64,000 bases of DNA from Phyllobacterium bourgognense (GCF_003337575.1 NZ_QPJM01000015.1:59475-123474); one strand, 5' to 3'; shown: positions 24,894-34,151, numbered from the stretch's first letter. Notes: generated from the sequence alone by a model not told the origin. A program made the numbers and translations.

Positions 24894-25907
24894 TTATGCA
24901 GGCGTGCTGTTCTGGGTGATCTTCGTTTGCATCGCAGCCCTGGCGCCGGAACTGTCGCTGTCCCGACCTGATCTGTACCGGTCGCGAAGCGCACGGCCGC
25001 CGCGGTAGGCCGAGCGCCCTGCGGTTGCTCCTCCCCGTATTGCTCCAAGCCCCAAGGTTTTTGTTGCCCGTCTTGCGCTTGTCCCGATTGCTGCGCTAAC
25101 GCCGCCCGCGATCCCCTGGCCGATCGACTGGACGTAAAGCATGACAAAAGCACCGGCGGCGCACAGGAGGAGGAACCCGGCAATATCAGCGAGCGTGAGG
25201 GTCCTTGAGCCGCTCGCCGCATGGATCTTCGTCAACTCCGGGTTCATCGCAGCAATCAGGAACGAGGCGACGACATAGATGAACAGGGGGATCAGTGCGT
25301 AGGTGAGAACCTGGTTGAACCATCCGACGCCATAACCACGGGTTCTTTCGAACAGCATGCTGGCGATGAAAATCGGCGCTGTGCCGATCAGGACCCACAA
25401 CATCACCTTGGCCAGGATGAGGATCGCCAGTGCTATGGCGATGAAGATCCCGGCGCCAACCATGATCAACACGCCAATCATGCTAGGGAGGATCGAGAAA
25501 TAACCCGATTGCTCTGCGAAAGCAGAAGCCGCCTGATTGGCGGTTTGCCAGATCTGCGAAAGGCCGTTGGTCGGCTCGGTTATTCCTGTTCCGGAGGCGG
25601 CCAGGATTGCCCGGCCAACGTCTTCGGGCGTGTTATTGATCCACTGATAGAGCAGATTGTTGAAATTCGCCCATGAACTGACGAGAGCAAGAATGATCAT
25701 CATGCGGACGATGCGACCGACAACCTCCGACACGCCAATACGCGCGGTCCCGAGGAAGAGCTGGAGGCCGTAATAGGCGACATAGGCAACGAGCATGAGT
25801 TGCAGGAGGGGCATGATCTCTTGTCCGACGACGGTGTAGGCTTGTTCGGAAAACGACGTTCCCGAATCCTCGATGCGCTGAAGCAGATCTCCAAGAAAGT
25901 CTTCCAT
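24894..25907 (-). CDS. virB6: VirB6/TrbL polytopic inner-membrane channel protein
   Basis: A 337-residue protein with six or so membrane helices (for example LMLVAYVAYYGLQLFLG, IVRMMIILALVSSW, MIGVLIMVGAGIFIAIALAILILAKVMLWVLIG, LIPLFIYVVASFLIAAM, FLLLCAAGAFVMLYVQSIG). The conserved central segment LAKVMLWVLIGTAPIFIASMLF with a tryptophan is diagnostic of VirB6. The C-terminal 70 residues are a Gly/Arg/Ser-rich cytoplasmic tail. It forms the inner-membrane passage for DNA. It starts just after the lipoprotein gene. Confidence 0.93.
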   Translation of the reverse strand: MEDFLGDLLQRIEDSGTSFSEQAYTVVGQEIMPLLQLMLVAYVAYYGLQLFLGTARIGVSEVVGRIVRMMIILALVSSWANFNNLLYQWINNTPEDVGRAILAASGTGITEPTNGLSQIWQTANQAASAFAEQSGYFSILPSMIGVLIMVGAGIFIAIALAILILAKVMLWVLIGTAPIFIASMLFERTRGYGVGWFNQVLTYALIPLFIYVVASFLIAAMNPELTKIHAASGSRTLTLADIAGFLLLCAAGAFVMLYVQSIGQGIAGGVSAAIGTSARRATKTLGLGAIRGGATAGRSAYRGGRALRDRYRSGRDSDSSGARAAMQTKITQNSTPA

Positions 25908-25916
25908 CGCCGCCCT

Positions 25917-26129
25917 CTATTCCAACCTGATCGCAGCAAAGGCGATGGCTGGGTCGTTGACGCTGCGCATCGGCCCACAGTTTTGCCGGCGATCTTCTGC
26001 ATAGGACGTAAGCTCCGCCGGCCGCTTGCACGGGGCCGTCTTTTCCTTGACGGTCCCGCAGCCTGTCAGAAGTGCCGCTGTAACCAGCAAGCCGAGAGGG
26101 AACAATCGCGACAGGCTATTTGTCGCCAT
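25917..26129 (-). CDS. small T4SS lipoprotein, VirB7-like
   Basis: A 70-residue protein with a lipoprotein signal (LLVTAALLTGCG; lipobox LLTGC with Cys24) and a short mature part with two further cysteines. Position between virB5 and virB6 in other T4SS operons is held by VirB7 or an entry-exclusion lipoprotein, so either is possible; a VirB7-like role (stabilising VirB9 in the outer membrane) is favoured because no other VirB7 candidate is present in the operon. It overlaps the virB5 end by 14 bases. Confidence 0.75.
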   Translation of the reverse strand: MATNSLSRLFPLGLLVTAALLTGCGTVKEKTAPCKRPAELTSYAEDRRQNCGPMRSVNDPAIAFAAIRLE

Positions 26130-26823
26130 AGGTAAGCGCTTTTTTGCTGTTGGAAATGTCGGTCAGTCGCCGTTGATTATCCGCCTGCAGCGATGACACC
26201 GCCCCGCTCATCACGCCAATCATTTCGTTGAGGGTCAAGCCGGATTGCACCTGCAACTGCGTATTCTGGTCGATAGAGCCTTTGATGTCTTCGGCCGTGC
26301 CGATCTTCTGTCCGGCCGCCTCGAACGCACTGCGCCGCGTTTGCGTGGCCTTTTGCGATCCGTTGATCAGGGCGGAAACACCAAGGACAGTATTGACCAG
26401 TTGCTCGTAGGATTTGTCGCCAGAAAAATCGCTGTTTTCCTTGCCGGACAGCGACTTCACCAACTGCAGGCCGTTGATGAAAGTCGTTGCGACTTTGGAG
26501 ATGTCACCACTCATATTACCGAAGTCGGGAACGCCACCTTTGATGAGGCTGTCGAGGGAAGGCATCGAAGCGACGCTGAAACCCTGTCCGATGGCGAGGT
26601 TCTGCAGGGGTTGAGATGTACTGCCTCTGTCACCCGTCACGGCCTTTAGGGTATCCTCGACAGTTTTCAGAATGTTCGAGTTGGTGTCGAGGATCTTCGT
26701 GGTTGTGTCCGCCGTCTTTTTGGCGATCTCGTAGTTTTTCTTGTCTATCACCGGGACATCGGCATGGGCGACGCCAAGCGGCAAAAAGGCGAGCGCGGCA
26801 GTCACTTTCAACAGTTTCATCAT
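26116..26823 (-). CDS. virB5: VirB5 minor pilin
   Basis: A 235-residue exported protein. Signal peptide at 1-21 (TAALAFLPLGVAHAD) is followed by a mature part that opens DVPVIDKKNYEIAKKTADTT and is otherwise long helices, as in TraC/VirB5 proteins (ALTYGDK at the end). VirB5 sits at the pilus tip and helps contact recipient cells. The first residues of the mature protein, ADVPVIDK, are shared with the transglycosylase encoded just upstream. ATG at 26823 is used; a second ATG at 26820 is better spaced from AGGAG. Confidence 0.88.
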   Translation of the reverse strand: MMKLLKVTAALAFLPLGVAHADVPVIDKKNYEIAKKTADTTTKILDTNSNILKTVEDTLKAVTGDRGSTSQPLQNLAIGQGFSVASMPSLDSLIKGGVPDFGNMSGDISKVATTFINGLQLVKSLSGKENSDFSGDKSYEQLVNTVLGVSALINGSQKATQTRRSAFEAAGQKIGTAEDIKGSIDQNTQLQVQSGLTLNEMIGVMSGAVSSLQADNQRRLTDISNSKKALTYGDK

Positions 26824-26829
26824 TGGCTC

Positions 26830-27909
26830 CTATTGTGGTTGCAGCATCAACTGCACGTTCGAAGCAGTTTCCCGTTTCTCGATGCAGGCTCCTTTGTCGG
26901 GATCCCAGATGAGGTTTCGTTTTGGATCGCACAGACCTGTGGTGTCCCCGGGCGTGTCCTCATCCTTGTCATTCGATGCCGATTGCGACGAACTCGACAG
27001 GTTGGCCATCGTGACGGCGTTGCGCGAATTGATGAGGTCGGCCATGGCGGCGCCAAGCTTGATGACGTTGTTCATCATTTCCAGATTGGCGTTGCGCGCC
27101 GTGGAATTGTGGTCCCAACTGTCCTGAATGGTTCCGGTCTGGAGCCCCGCCAACTGCTGGTACCAGCTTCCAACGTTCGAGAGACTTTCCGTGGTGGCTG
27201 TGGTCGTGCCCATGGCGTTCAGCGTGGAGTTTCGCATGCCGGTATAAGCAGTCTCGCCACCACCAAAATTCAGTGGAATGCCGGATTTGTCGGATCCCCC
27301 GAAGGCGGGCAGCCAATCCTGCATGATGCTGCGCACGTAGCCCTGCGTTTCCTTGAAGGGCGGGATGCCGCCATATTTATTGACAGTGCCAGCGCCGGAA
27401 TTGTAGGCGGCAAGCGCCAGTGCCACGCTGTTGTAACGCCGCAGCTGCAGATTGTAATAACGTGCACCGCCGCGAAGGTTCTCCTCGATATTGTACTCGT
27501 TCACGCCAAGTTCGGTCGCAGTCCCCGGCATCAACTGCGCCAGGCCGGTGGCGCCGACGCCGGATTTGGCGCAAGGGTTGAACCGGCTTTCCTGATAAAC
27601 CAGCGCCAGGAACTCGTTTTCATTGACGCCCTCTTCTCGGGCCACTCGGCGTACCAGGCCGGAGATTTCGGCGTTCTGCTCCGCTGCGCCAACCGGATCG
27701 TTGCGGCGGGATGGCCGGTACATGGCGCAGGTGACCGAGGTGTTGATCGTGTGGCGATCCTTGTCGGTCGTTTCGATTTTGCGCGTCGTCTCGTCGCGCG
27801 CAGTGTCTTGTTGCAGAACCGTCTTATCGATGACGGGGACGTCGGCCCAGGCATGAACGGGAATTTCGAACACAGCGACAGCCAATAAGGGGAGGGCGCA
27901 ACACTTCAT
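26830..27909 (-). CDS. lytic transglycosylase with VirB5-like N-terminus, second SLT of the operon
   Basis: A 359-residue exported protein. After the signal peptide (about 1-22) comes ADVPVIDKT, the same opening as mature VirB5, then a linker and a goose-type SLT lysozyme domain (about 83-200) with catalytic Glu107 in VYQESRFNP, the GLAQLMPGTA motif and ALAAYNSGAGTVNKYGGIPP. The C-terminal 150 residues are helical and end in a Cys-containing tail. It should open peptidoglycan during channel assembly. It lies between virB4 and virB5, an unusual place, and the operon also carries an ordinary virB1. Start ATG 27909 has GGGAGG seven bases upstream and overlaps the virB4 stop region. Confidence 0.85.
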   Translation of the reverse strand: MKCCALPLLAVAVFEIPVHAWADVPVIDKTVLQQDTARDETTRKIETTDKDRHTINTSVTCAMYRPSRRNDPVGAAEQNAEISGLVRRVAREEGVNENEFLALVYQESRFNPCAKSGVGATGLAQLMPGTATELGVNEYNIEENLRGGARYYNLQLRRYNSVALALAAYNSGAGTVNKYGGIPPFKETQGYVRSIMQDWLPAFGGSDKSGIPLNFGGGETAYTGMRNSTLNAMGTTTATTESLSNVGSWYQQLAGLQTGTIQDSWDHNSTARNANLEMMNNVIKLGAAMADLINSRNAVTMANLSSSSQSASNDKDEDTPGDTTGLCDPKRNLIWDPDKGACIEKRETASNVQLMLQPQ

Positions 27910-30320
27910 GGCCATGCCTCCCAACCGCAAAATTGAGGAAGCCAAACGAGAGGGTCATCACCCAGCGCATCTCTCAGGCGCGCGCATTCTTCGATGCTTT
28001 CCTTGCGGCCGGACAAGACCTTGACCATGTCCGGCATGGCATTGAGATCAAGCCTTGCAATGACGCTGTCATTGCCGTGCTTGATCAGGAACGTCCGCTT
28101 TTCCGGGGGTGTCGTCCGGATGAAGTTGAATTCCTTCACCGTCAGACCGAAGCGCCTGATGTAACTTTCCTCATCCGCGCGCGGATTGGGAAAATGGATG
28201 TTGGTCGAGGATTGCTCGATCAATGTGTGTGATGCCGGCGCGCGGGCAATATCGGCGGCCGATTGCGTGCCAAAGCCGACGATGCCGTTCAGTTTGCGGA
28301 TCGTTTTCATCTTGTCGACGATAAAGTCGCTGAACGTCGTATCCCGCAAAAGGCGCCAGCCTTCGTCCATGAAGATCATCACAGGTCTGCCGTCGAGAAG
28401 CTCATCCAGACGATGGAAAATATACATGAGCGCGGGCGTCCTGAGCTCCTCATTGTCGAGGATGCTGGTCATGTCGAACCCGAATATCTGTCGCTCAGAG
28501 AAGGTGAGCACGTCGTGCTGGGCATTGAACAGCCAAGCCTTCTCGCCATCGATCCATGGCCTTAGCCGGGCGCTCAGGTCGTTCGGGCCGGCGCGGGCGC
28601 GACCGATCAACAGACCGGAGAGGTTTGCAAGATTTCTCTGGGCTGCCGGCTCCAGCATCAGCCGGAGCAGCGCTCTTTCGAGGATGTCTTCCTCTTCCTG
28701 GTCGAAATCCCCGCCATTGCCATGTCTAAGCATGGCCTTAAGCAAGCGAAGGAGGAATTCGCGGTTGGGTCCGCTGTTTTCAAGCTGCAGGGGATTGAAC
28801 CCGGACGATGTGCCGGGCATCAGCACCTCATAGGCACCGTTCATGGCCCGCACGAAGATCTCGCCGCCCCGGTCCTTGTCGAAGAAAACGGCTTTAGGGG
28901 CTGGTCGAATACGAAATGCCTGGGCGAGGAGGAAGGTCAAGACGACGGTCTTGCCGGAGCCCGTCGGTCCCGTCACCAGGAAATGGCCGATGTCCCTGCG
29001 GTGGAAATTGAACCAGTAGGGTGTCTGGCTGGTCGTCTCCAGGACGGTGATGGGCGTGTGCCAATGCGTGCCTTCGGTCTGGCCGGTGGCAAAGTTGTGC
29101 ATGGACGACAAACCGGCATAATTGGCACTGGAGAGAAGCGCCTTTCGGGCAATGTAGCTATGATTGCCGGGAAGCTGGGCCCAGAACCCGGCCTCCAGGT
29201 TGAGGTCCTCCCGCAGCCAGTTGACGTTCATATCCGTCAGGCAGGCGCCGAGGTCGGAGACAGACTTGTTGATGCCATCCAGATCGCGCGACAGGCATAA
29301 CAGGGTCATGTGATGGAGGCCGAAGACCGCCTCCTGGTTCATCAAGCTGTTCAGGGCAAAGTCGATGTCGTTTTCGACATCGCTACCGGCCTCATCTGAG
29401 GCCGCAATCTGGCGTTTCAGACGCGCAATGCGCTCCTGGGCGATCGGCTTGTCGGTGATGGTGAAGGACTGGGTGAGAATGAATTCGTGATTGACCTGCA
29501 GCAATCCATCCAGCATGCCCGGACCGGTGAAAGGAGGGTACTCCTTGATCGACAGCATCGCGCCAAAGCGATCCTCGCCCTTCGTCGGCCCCTGAGCCTG
29601 CATCGTGCGTCTGGAAAAGTGCAGCCGCGAGCTTCCGATGTAGTTGGAAATGCTCATGCGGGGCAGGCGCATCCGGCGGGGAATGCCGCAACTGAGGATC
29701 GTCTGGAAGAACTCGCACGGCTCTGAATAAGGTTCTTGCCTGCGATGGACAATTCCGAGCGGGCGGGCGGCATATTTCTGGAGATCCTTGCAGATGTTGC
29801 CGACAAGCTCTTCAAGTTCACTGACCGATTCCCGCAGTTGGTCGTCCGCTGCATCGCGTGACCCCGCCTTGTCGATGAGACGTCGAGCCTTGTCCCCGAC
29901 AGCCAGTGCACCACGCATTCGAGACTGTATGACGCTCAGATAGAGTTCGTTGGTGAACATGCGCTTTTCGCTCAATTGCGCCATGTAACGACGATTGAGC
30001 AGGTCGCAGAACGGGTCAGCGAAATCGCCGTCCAGATCGCTCTCGACCTGACGTCTGATGACGGTCGACCATAGGGAAAAGCGGCTGGATCCGAGCGCTC
30101 TGATCATCGTGTTTTGCACTGCGGATCGCATGTTGAGCTCGGCCTGATCCTCGGTCTGAAAAAACAGCCCATTGAGGCGAATGACCGAGAGCAGTGCACC
30201 ACTCTCCAGCTTTACGACCGTGTCGGCGACATGTCGCAGGTAGGGTATATGCTTCGCCATTGGTTTTTCGCCGCTGAGTCTGTTGCCAAACCCTAGTTCT
30301 TCTCGAATGTGCTTCAGCAT
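27906..30320 (-). CDS. virB4: VirB4 conjugative ATPase
   Basis: An 804-residue protein of the VirB4/TrbE/CagE family. The N-terminal domain (about 1-400) is typical, with LRHVADTVVKLESGALLSVIRLNG. The C-terminal RecA-like ATPase domain has Walker A GPTGSGKT at 451-458, Walker B near PVMIFMDEGWRLL and a conserved FGTQSAADIARAP. It energises pilus assembly at the inner membrane. The ATG at 30320 lies five bases after the virB3 stop; a longer open frame upstream overlaps virB3 and is not used. Confidence 0.95.
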   Translation of the reverse strand: MLKHIREELGFGNRLSGEKPMAKHIPYLRHVADTVVKLESGALLSVIRLNGLFFQTEDQAELNMRSAVQNTMIRALGSSRFSLWSTVIRRQVESDLDGDFADPFCDLLNRRYMAQLSEKRMFTNELYLSVIQSRMRGALAVGDKARRLIDKAGSRDAADDQLRESVSELEELVGNICKDLQKYAARPLGIVHRRQEPYSEPCEFFQTILSCGIPRRMRLPRMSISNYIGSSRLHFSRRTMQAQGPTKGEDRFGAMLSIKEYPPFTGPGMLDGLLQVNHEFILTQSFTITDKPIAQERIARLKRQIAASDEAGSDVENDIDFALNSLMNQEAVFGLHHMTLLCLSRDLDGINKSVSDLGACLTDMNVNWLREDLNLEAGFWAQLPGNHSYIARKALLSSANYAGLSSMHNFATGQTEGTHWHTPITVLETTSQTPYWFNFHRRDIGHFLVTGPTGSGKTVVLTFLLAQAFRIRPAPKAVFFDKDRGGEIFVRAMNGAYEVLMPGTSSGFNPLQLENSGPNREFLLRLLKAMLRHGNGGDFDQEEEDILERALLRLMLEPAAQRNLANLSGLLIGRARAGPNDLSARLRPWIDGEKAWLFNAQHDVLTFSERQIFGFDMTSILDNEELRTPALMYIFHRLDELLDGRPVMIFMDEGWRLLRDTTFSDFIVDKMKTIRKLNGIVGFGTQSAADIARAPASHTLIEQSSTNIHFPNPRADEESYIRRFGLTVKEFNFIRTTPPEKRTFLIKHGNDSVIARLDLNAMPDMVKVLSGRKESIEECARLRDALGDDPLVWLPQFCGWEAWP

Positions 30321-30325
30321 GACGG

Positions 30326-30625
30326 TCACGGTCCGTAAGAATTGGCACCCCAAAATGATTTGTTCGGGGTCTTGGGTGTCAGGCGTGTTGCGACCTGCAG
30401 CACGTCGAGGATCCGGCTGTCCCAGGTGCACAGCGTGAAAAGGATCACGTAGGCGACAGGTGCCGTCAGCAGCGCCCAGAGCGTATTTGTGGTGAGCCAG
30501 GCGATGATCGTCAGGCCGATGACCATGACGACGGCCATGTAGGGGACGCCCCACAGGGTCGGCGACCGGGTCAAGCCGATGACGAGGGGTGTCAGGACCG
30601 GCTTGTCGTCTTCAAATTCGGCCAT
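30326..30625 (-). CDS. virB3: VirB3 inner-membrane protein
   Basis: A 99-residue protein with two adjacent membrane segments (VPYMAVVMVIGLTIIAW and ALLTAPVAYVILFTLC) and the VirB3-typical opening in which TPLVIGLTRSPTLWGVP precedes the first helix. VirB3 associates with VirB4, and the spacing of five bases to virB4 agrees with this. Confidence 0.92.
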   Translation of the reverse strand: MAEFEDDKPVLTPLVIGLTRSPTLWGVPYMAVVMVIGLTIIAWLTTNTLWALLTAPVAYVILFTLCTWDSRILDVLQVATRLTPKTPNKSFWGANSYGP

Positions 30626-30628
30626 CGC

Positions 30629-30967
30629 TCAGTTCCCGACCGTCGACATCAACTGGTCAACAATTGCAGGAGCTCCAAAGACCAGGCCGATGCCAAGCAC
30701 GACCGCGCCTGCCGTGAACCAGCTCAACCGGCCCGCAAAAGCCAGAAAGCCCAGGCCGATAACCGCGATGATGGCGACCAGGCGCCCGAACGGGCCGGTG
30801 ATGAAATCCACGACCGCCTGGACCACCGTCTGGAGCGGCGCAAAGGCCTGGTTGGTTGCCTGTGCCATGGCGATGTCGCTGGCAAGAAGTTGTGACACGG
30901 CGAGCATCAACAAGATCACCGTTATCTGTCTCGTCCTTTTTTGCCGGTCGAAAAGGATGGTTCTCAT
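30629..30967 (-). CDS. virB2: VirB2 major pilin
   Basis: A 112-residue pilin precursor. The long leader ends near AMAQA (residues 33-37), typical of signal-peptidase processing. The mature part has two hydrophobic helices (LVAIIAVIGLGFLAFAGRLSW and GAVVLGIGLVFGAPAIVDQL) separated by a short loop, as in VirB2/TrbC pilins. It forms the conjugative pilus. It follows virB1 by 16 bases. Confidence 0.92.
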   Translation of the reverse strand: MRTILFDRQKRTRQITVILLMLAVSQLLASDIAMAQATNQAFAPLQTVVQAVVDFITGPFGRLVAIIAVIGLGFLAFAGRLSWFTAGAVVLGIGLVFGAPAIVDQLMSTVGN

Positions 30968-30983
30968 TCACGTCTCCTTGACT

Positions 30984-31868
30984 TTAGAAATGCATGACGC
31001 CTTTGACGAACCGACCGCCTCGGCTGCTCGAGTCACCGCTTGCCTGCGCGTTGGAACCGCCTCCATCCCTCATCGCAATTGCCCTCCGGGAGGAAGCTTT
31101 ACCCTGCACACGTTCGATCCCCAGCTGGTGATTGATGACCGTCGCAACGTAGCGAATGGTTTCGCCGTAGGGCGGAATCCCGCCATTGTCGTGCACAGCC
31201 CGGCTTCCTGCGTTGTAAGCTGCAGCCGCAAGCAACGGGTTTTGAAACTCGTCGATCAGCGCTTTGAGATAACGAACGCCGGCGTCGACATTGGATTTCG
31301 GCTCACACGGGTCCTGCACACCGAGAGCCGTTGCGGTGGAAGGCATAAGCTGCATCGGACCGCGCGCACCTTTCGGACTGTTGCGAACCTGATCATACCG
31401 GCTTTCCGCCCAGGCAATGGCCTTGGCAAAATGAGGGTCGATCGCGTAGGCCGCTGCCGTCGCGCCGACCAAAGCTTCGATTTCTGTTGGGCTCAACGGC
31501 GAGGGGCCGCATTCCGGCACCACCGAATGTGACGTTTGGCTTGAATATACGATATTCGCTGTTTTAGGCGGTTCCTGCGGGGTGGACTTCACTCGGGTCA
31601 GCGCAGAAAAGGACGACATGCTGGCTGATATGTCACCTGTTATGTTCACAATGTTGCGCCCACTGGATTTCGCCAACTCGCCTGATGATCGCAACACAAA
31701 CTCGTCCTGAGAAATCGCGCCCCTTGTCGAAATTACGATCTCGGTAGGCCACGCGGCGGCAAGCTCGTCAGATGACAAACGTGAGATATCAATGGCATAA
31801 GCTTTACTTATGCAGCAGGTTATTAAGAGGCTGATGCCTGCGAAAGCGGCGATCTCCTTCGATCTCAT
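30984..31868 (-). CDS. virB1: VirB1-type lytic transglycosylase, first gene of the T4SS operon
   Basis: A 294-residue exported protein with signal peptide (about 1-26, ending KAYAID) and an unusually long linker of about 100 residues. The SLT domain (about 125-235) has catalytic Glu155 in IAWAESRYDQ, GPMQLMPSTATALGV and AAAAYNAGSRAVHDNGGIPP. The C-terminal tail is Ser/Gly-rich, as in VirB1 that is cleaved to release VirB1*. GAGG lies six bases before ATG 31868; a GTG two codons earlier is less likely. The operon promoter should be in the 165-base A/T-rich spacer to the divergent gene at 32034. Confidence 0.9.
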   Translation of the reverse strand: MRSKEIAAFAGISLLITCCISKAYAIDISRLSSDELAAAWPTEIVISTRGAISQDEFVLRSSGELAKSSGRNIVNITGDISASMSSFSALTRVKSTPQEPPKTANIVYSSQTSHSVVPECGPSPLSPTEIEALVGATAAAYAIDPHFAKAIAWAESRYDQVRNSPKGARGPMQLMPSTATALGVQDPCEPKSNVDAGVRYLKALIDEFQNPLLAAAAYNAGSRAVHDNGGIPPYGETIRYVATVINHQLGIERVQGKASSRRAIAMRDGGGSNAQASGDSSSRGGRFVKGVMHF

Positions 31869-32033
31869 ATACACCTCGCTTTTGCTTTCCGGTGCTGGCC
31901 ACGCTAGATTTTGCAGGCCGAGCTATCGACAAGAACTTGCTATCATGCTTTATGTTGGTTACCGATTGTATTCATACCTACACGCGAAAGTTCGGATTGA
32001 AAAGTACATAATTGACCTAGGAGACAAAAAAAT

Positions 32034-32660
32034 ATGAGAATAGGATCGGTAAATATTTATGTGAAGTCGACGGCGGCTTTGGCGGTTTGCGTGCTCGCAG
32101 GTCAAACATGGGCAGGCGGTACGATCGATCCCGCCTACGTCAAATCACTGGCGGCCCCAGGAAAGACAGTGGCCGTGGTCGAGTATTACGATCCGGCGGG
32201 GAAGGTGGTCGACCGCCAGGGTTTTGCCTCACCTGTCGGTTTCCTGGCTGTGTCGCCTGTTGATATCGAAATAAACCAGAAAACCAGGCTTCATCTTTAC
32301 GGGCTGGAAACCTGTAGCGGCGAGATGGCCAACCGCAAAGAGGGTTTTGCCGGCACATGCGCAGACTTTGCCCGGCAAGAGCTTGAAGTCATGGTTAAGG
32401 AAGCAAAAGTGCTGTTTTGCCGTGCCTTCCTGACGGAGCGGGAGGCCCCCCGGCAAGATGTGACCTGTTTCGGTTACTACTACTATCCAGGGTCACTCGA
32501 CACCGTCGACAATGTCGAAGAACAACTCGTTTCGGTGGGTGCGCTCCGCCTGGCAAAAAAGCCGGATGGCGCTCTGATGCGGCCCGATCTTGCGGAGGCG
32601 GAAAAAATTGGTCGCGGTGGCTTTGGCATGTGGGGGGACCCAAGGGTGCGAGGTCAATGA
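32034..32660 (+). CDS. exported SNase-fold-like protein near the T4SS
   Basis: A 208-residue protein with a signal peptide (about 1-27, LAVCVLAGQTWAG). The mature part includes INQKTRLHLYGLETC, a Cys-paired central region and a late NVEEQLVSVGALRLAK with GRGGFGMWGDP. These resemble the barrel strand, helix and C-terminal 'A...G..GMWG' pieces of thermonuclease-like (SNase) domains, but the catalytic Arg/Glu residues are not evident, so it may be inactive or a different fold. It is divergent from virB1 and similar in plan to the next gene, suggesting an old duplication. Role unknown; possibly periplasmic. Confidence 0.55.
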   Translation: MRIGSVNIYVKSTAALAVCVLAGQTWAGGTIDPAYVKSLAAPGKTVAVVEYYDPAGKVVDRQGFASPVGFLAVSPVDIEINQKTRLHLYGLETCSGEMANRKEGFAGTCADFARQELEVMVKEAKVLFCRAFLTEREAPRQDVTCFGYYYYPGSLDTVDNVEEQLVSVGALRLAKKPDGALMRPDLAEAEKIGRGGFGMWGDPRVRGQ

Positions 32661-32907
32661 TAGGTTCATTCATCATTGTTCAGCACCTGCCAAGTATTTC
32701 GGGCTCATTGCCGGAACCCTCCTGGGGACCACCACGGCCCCGGCGGCACTTGGCAGGGGCAAAGCGCGTTTTCTTCAGCTTGCGGCTCGATTGTCTCGCG
32801 GTGCATACGCCTTATGCTATTACGCAGCAGGGCGCCCGGCAGTTCGAGGGCATCCAGCACACAGCACTGCTCCTCAGCAGGGTGACAAACGATTGTAGGA
32901 GCATCCG

Positions 32908-33570
32908 ATGATCCGGCCCCTCGCACTTGCTTTGGCTTTGATTTTCGGATCGCGCAACGGCGGAGCAGCTGACTTGCCCACTGGGTTAGCCCAGGTCCAA
33001 ACGGTCGCTAACACAATTACCGGCCGCGTGGCAGTCGTCGACGGACGAACATTGTGGTTCGCCAACCGGCGTATTCTCGTAAGATTGAACCAAATCGACA
33101 GTTGCGATCTGCCGCAATGGGGCTTTGATCCGGAGCCGAACCACAATGGCAGATTTCTGTCTCCGGTGCCTTGCGGTGCTCTCGCCAAAGCTTGGCTGAA
33201 GCGGAGCATTGGTAGCAGCGCGGTTACCTGTCGAATAGTGCCCGTTCCCGACCCTAATGACCTGAGCGGAATTTGTCATGCCGGTGACATGGATCTCGCC
33301 GATGAAATGCTGCGGGTTGGCTTGGCGCGATTGACCACAGCTTTTCCAAGCAACCCTCGCTATTTCGCAACGCAGCGGCGCGCAATCGGCGCGCGTTATG
33401 GGATGTGGGCGACGTACCTCCTCGACATGACGGAGTGGCGTCAAAAGGCAGTGGACAGGACGCTCGGACGCAAACCATTTGCCGACATCAACCTGCTTTC
33501 CGAGCGCCAAAGCGAGATCACGCCTCCGTTCGCCGATGCACGCCGTCGACCAAGCCGCCGAGACCGGTAG
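32908..33570 (+). CDS. exported thermonuclease-like (SNase family) protein
   Basis: A 220-residue protein with signal peptide (about 1-21, ending GGAAD). The SNase-like core runs from ITGRVAVVDGRTLWFANRRILVRLNQIDSCDLPQ through PCGALAKAWLKRSIG to DMDLADEMLRVGLARL and GARYGMWATYLL, in the strand-helix order of staphylococcal-nuclease domains. The usual Arg and Glu of the active site seem replaced (QIDSCDLPQ), so activity is doubtful. Such proteins often accompany rhizobial virB operons. A site GTAGGAG precedes ATG 32908. Confidence 0.7.
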   Translation: MIRPLALALALIFGSRNGGAADLPTGLAQVQTVANTITGRVAVVDGRTLWFANRRILVRLNQIDSCDLPQWGFDPEPNHNGRFLSPVPCGALAKAWLKRSIGSSAVTCRIVPVPDPNDLSGICHAGDMDLADEMLRVGLARLTTAFPSNPRYFATQRRAIGARYGMWATYLLDMTEWRQKAVDRTLGRKPFADINLLSERQSEITPPFADARRRPSRRDR

Positions 33571-33605
33571 GCTTTTCAACAACAGGTTCAGGAGGGACAT
33601 TTTCC

Positions 33606-34151
33606 GTGAAATTTATCCTTGCATCGATGCTCACAATTCCATTCGCCCTTTGCTTTACATCGCCCTCGCAAGCCAGCGATTGGGGTTGTGAGGTCCTTTT
33701 GTGCGCTGCGTCTTCCAACCCGTCCTGGCAGGACGTCGCAAGCTGCCGCCCACCGATGGAGAAACTCATCGCGGCCATGAAGAGGCCGGGGTTCTCCTGG
33801 CCGATCTGCCAGGGAGCCGGCACCGGTAAGCCTGGATATGAACGATACGCAGAGTGCCCGGAAGGCTGGCAGCCGATTGCCGGTGACAGTGTCGGCGATG
33901 AAGCCTCCGGGAAACTGCCCCAGTGCATGCGCCGCCAAACGACGTGCCGGCCCGGCTATCGTTCGTCGCGATACTCGGGTAGCCGAACGATGGCCTCCGA
34001 CGACGGTGTGACGCGGGTCTTCTCAGATGGTCGTTCCTGCGCCTCCACTGAATTCATACAGAGGCCATTGCGGCGCGATCCGTATTATTTCGATATGAAG
34101 GAGGACATCTCAGGTCAACTCACCCGGTTCTGGTTCAACTTGCGAAAATGA
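33606..34151 (+). CDS. TrbM/KikA-family conjugal transfer protein
   Basis: A 181-residue exported protein starting at GTG 33606, with CAGGAGGG 9-15 bases upstream. Signal peptide is about 1-23 (ASMLTIPFALCFTSPSQAS). The mature start WGCEVLLCAASSNPSWQDVASCRPPMEKL is the conserved core of the TrbM/KikA family, with paired cysteines that should form disulphides in the periplasm. The rest is also Cys-rich. TrbM-like proteins are accessory factors of conjugation systems. It follows the SNase-like gene by 35 bases, so they are probably one transcript. Confidence 0.8.
   Translation: MKFILASMLTIPFALCFTSPSQASDWGCEVLLCAASSNPSWQDVASCRPPMEKLIAAMKRPGFSWPICQGAGTGKPGYERYAECPEGWQPIAGDSVGDEASGKLPQCMRRQTTCRPGYRSSRYSGSRTMASDDGVTRVFSDGRSCASTEFIQRPLRRDPYYFDMKEDISGQLTRFWFNLRK

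Noticed and set aside
26764..27888. Long rightward open frame opposite the second transglycosylase
   Set aside because: Shadow of the SLT gene; no start signal and no family features.
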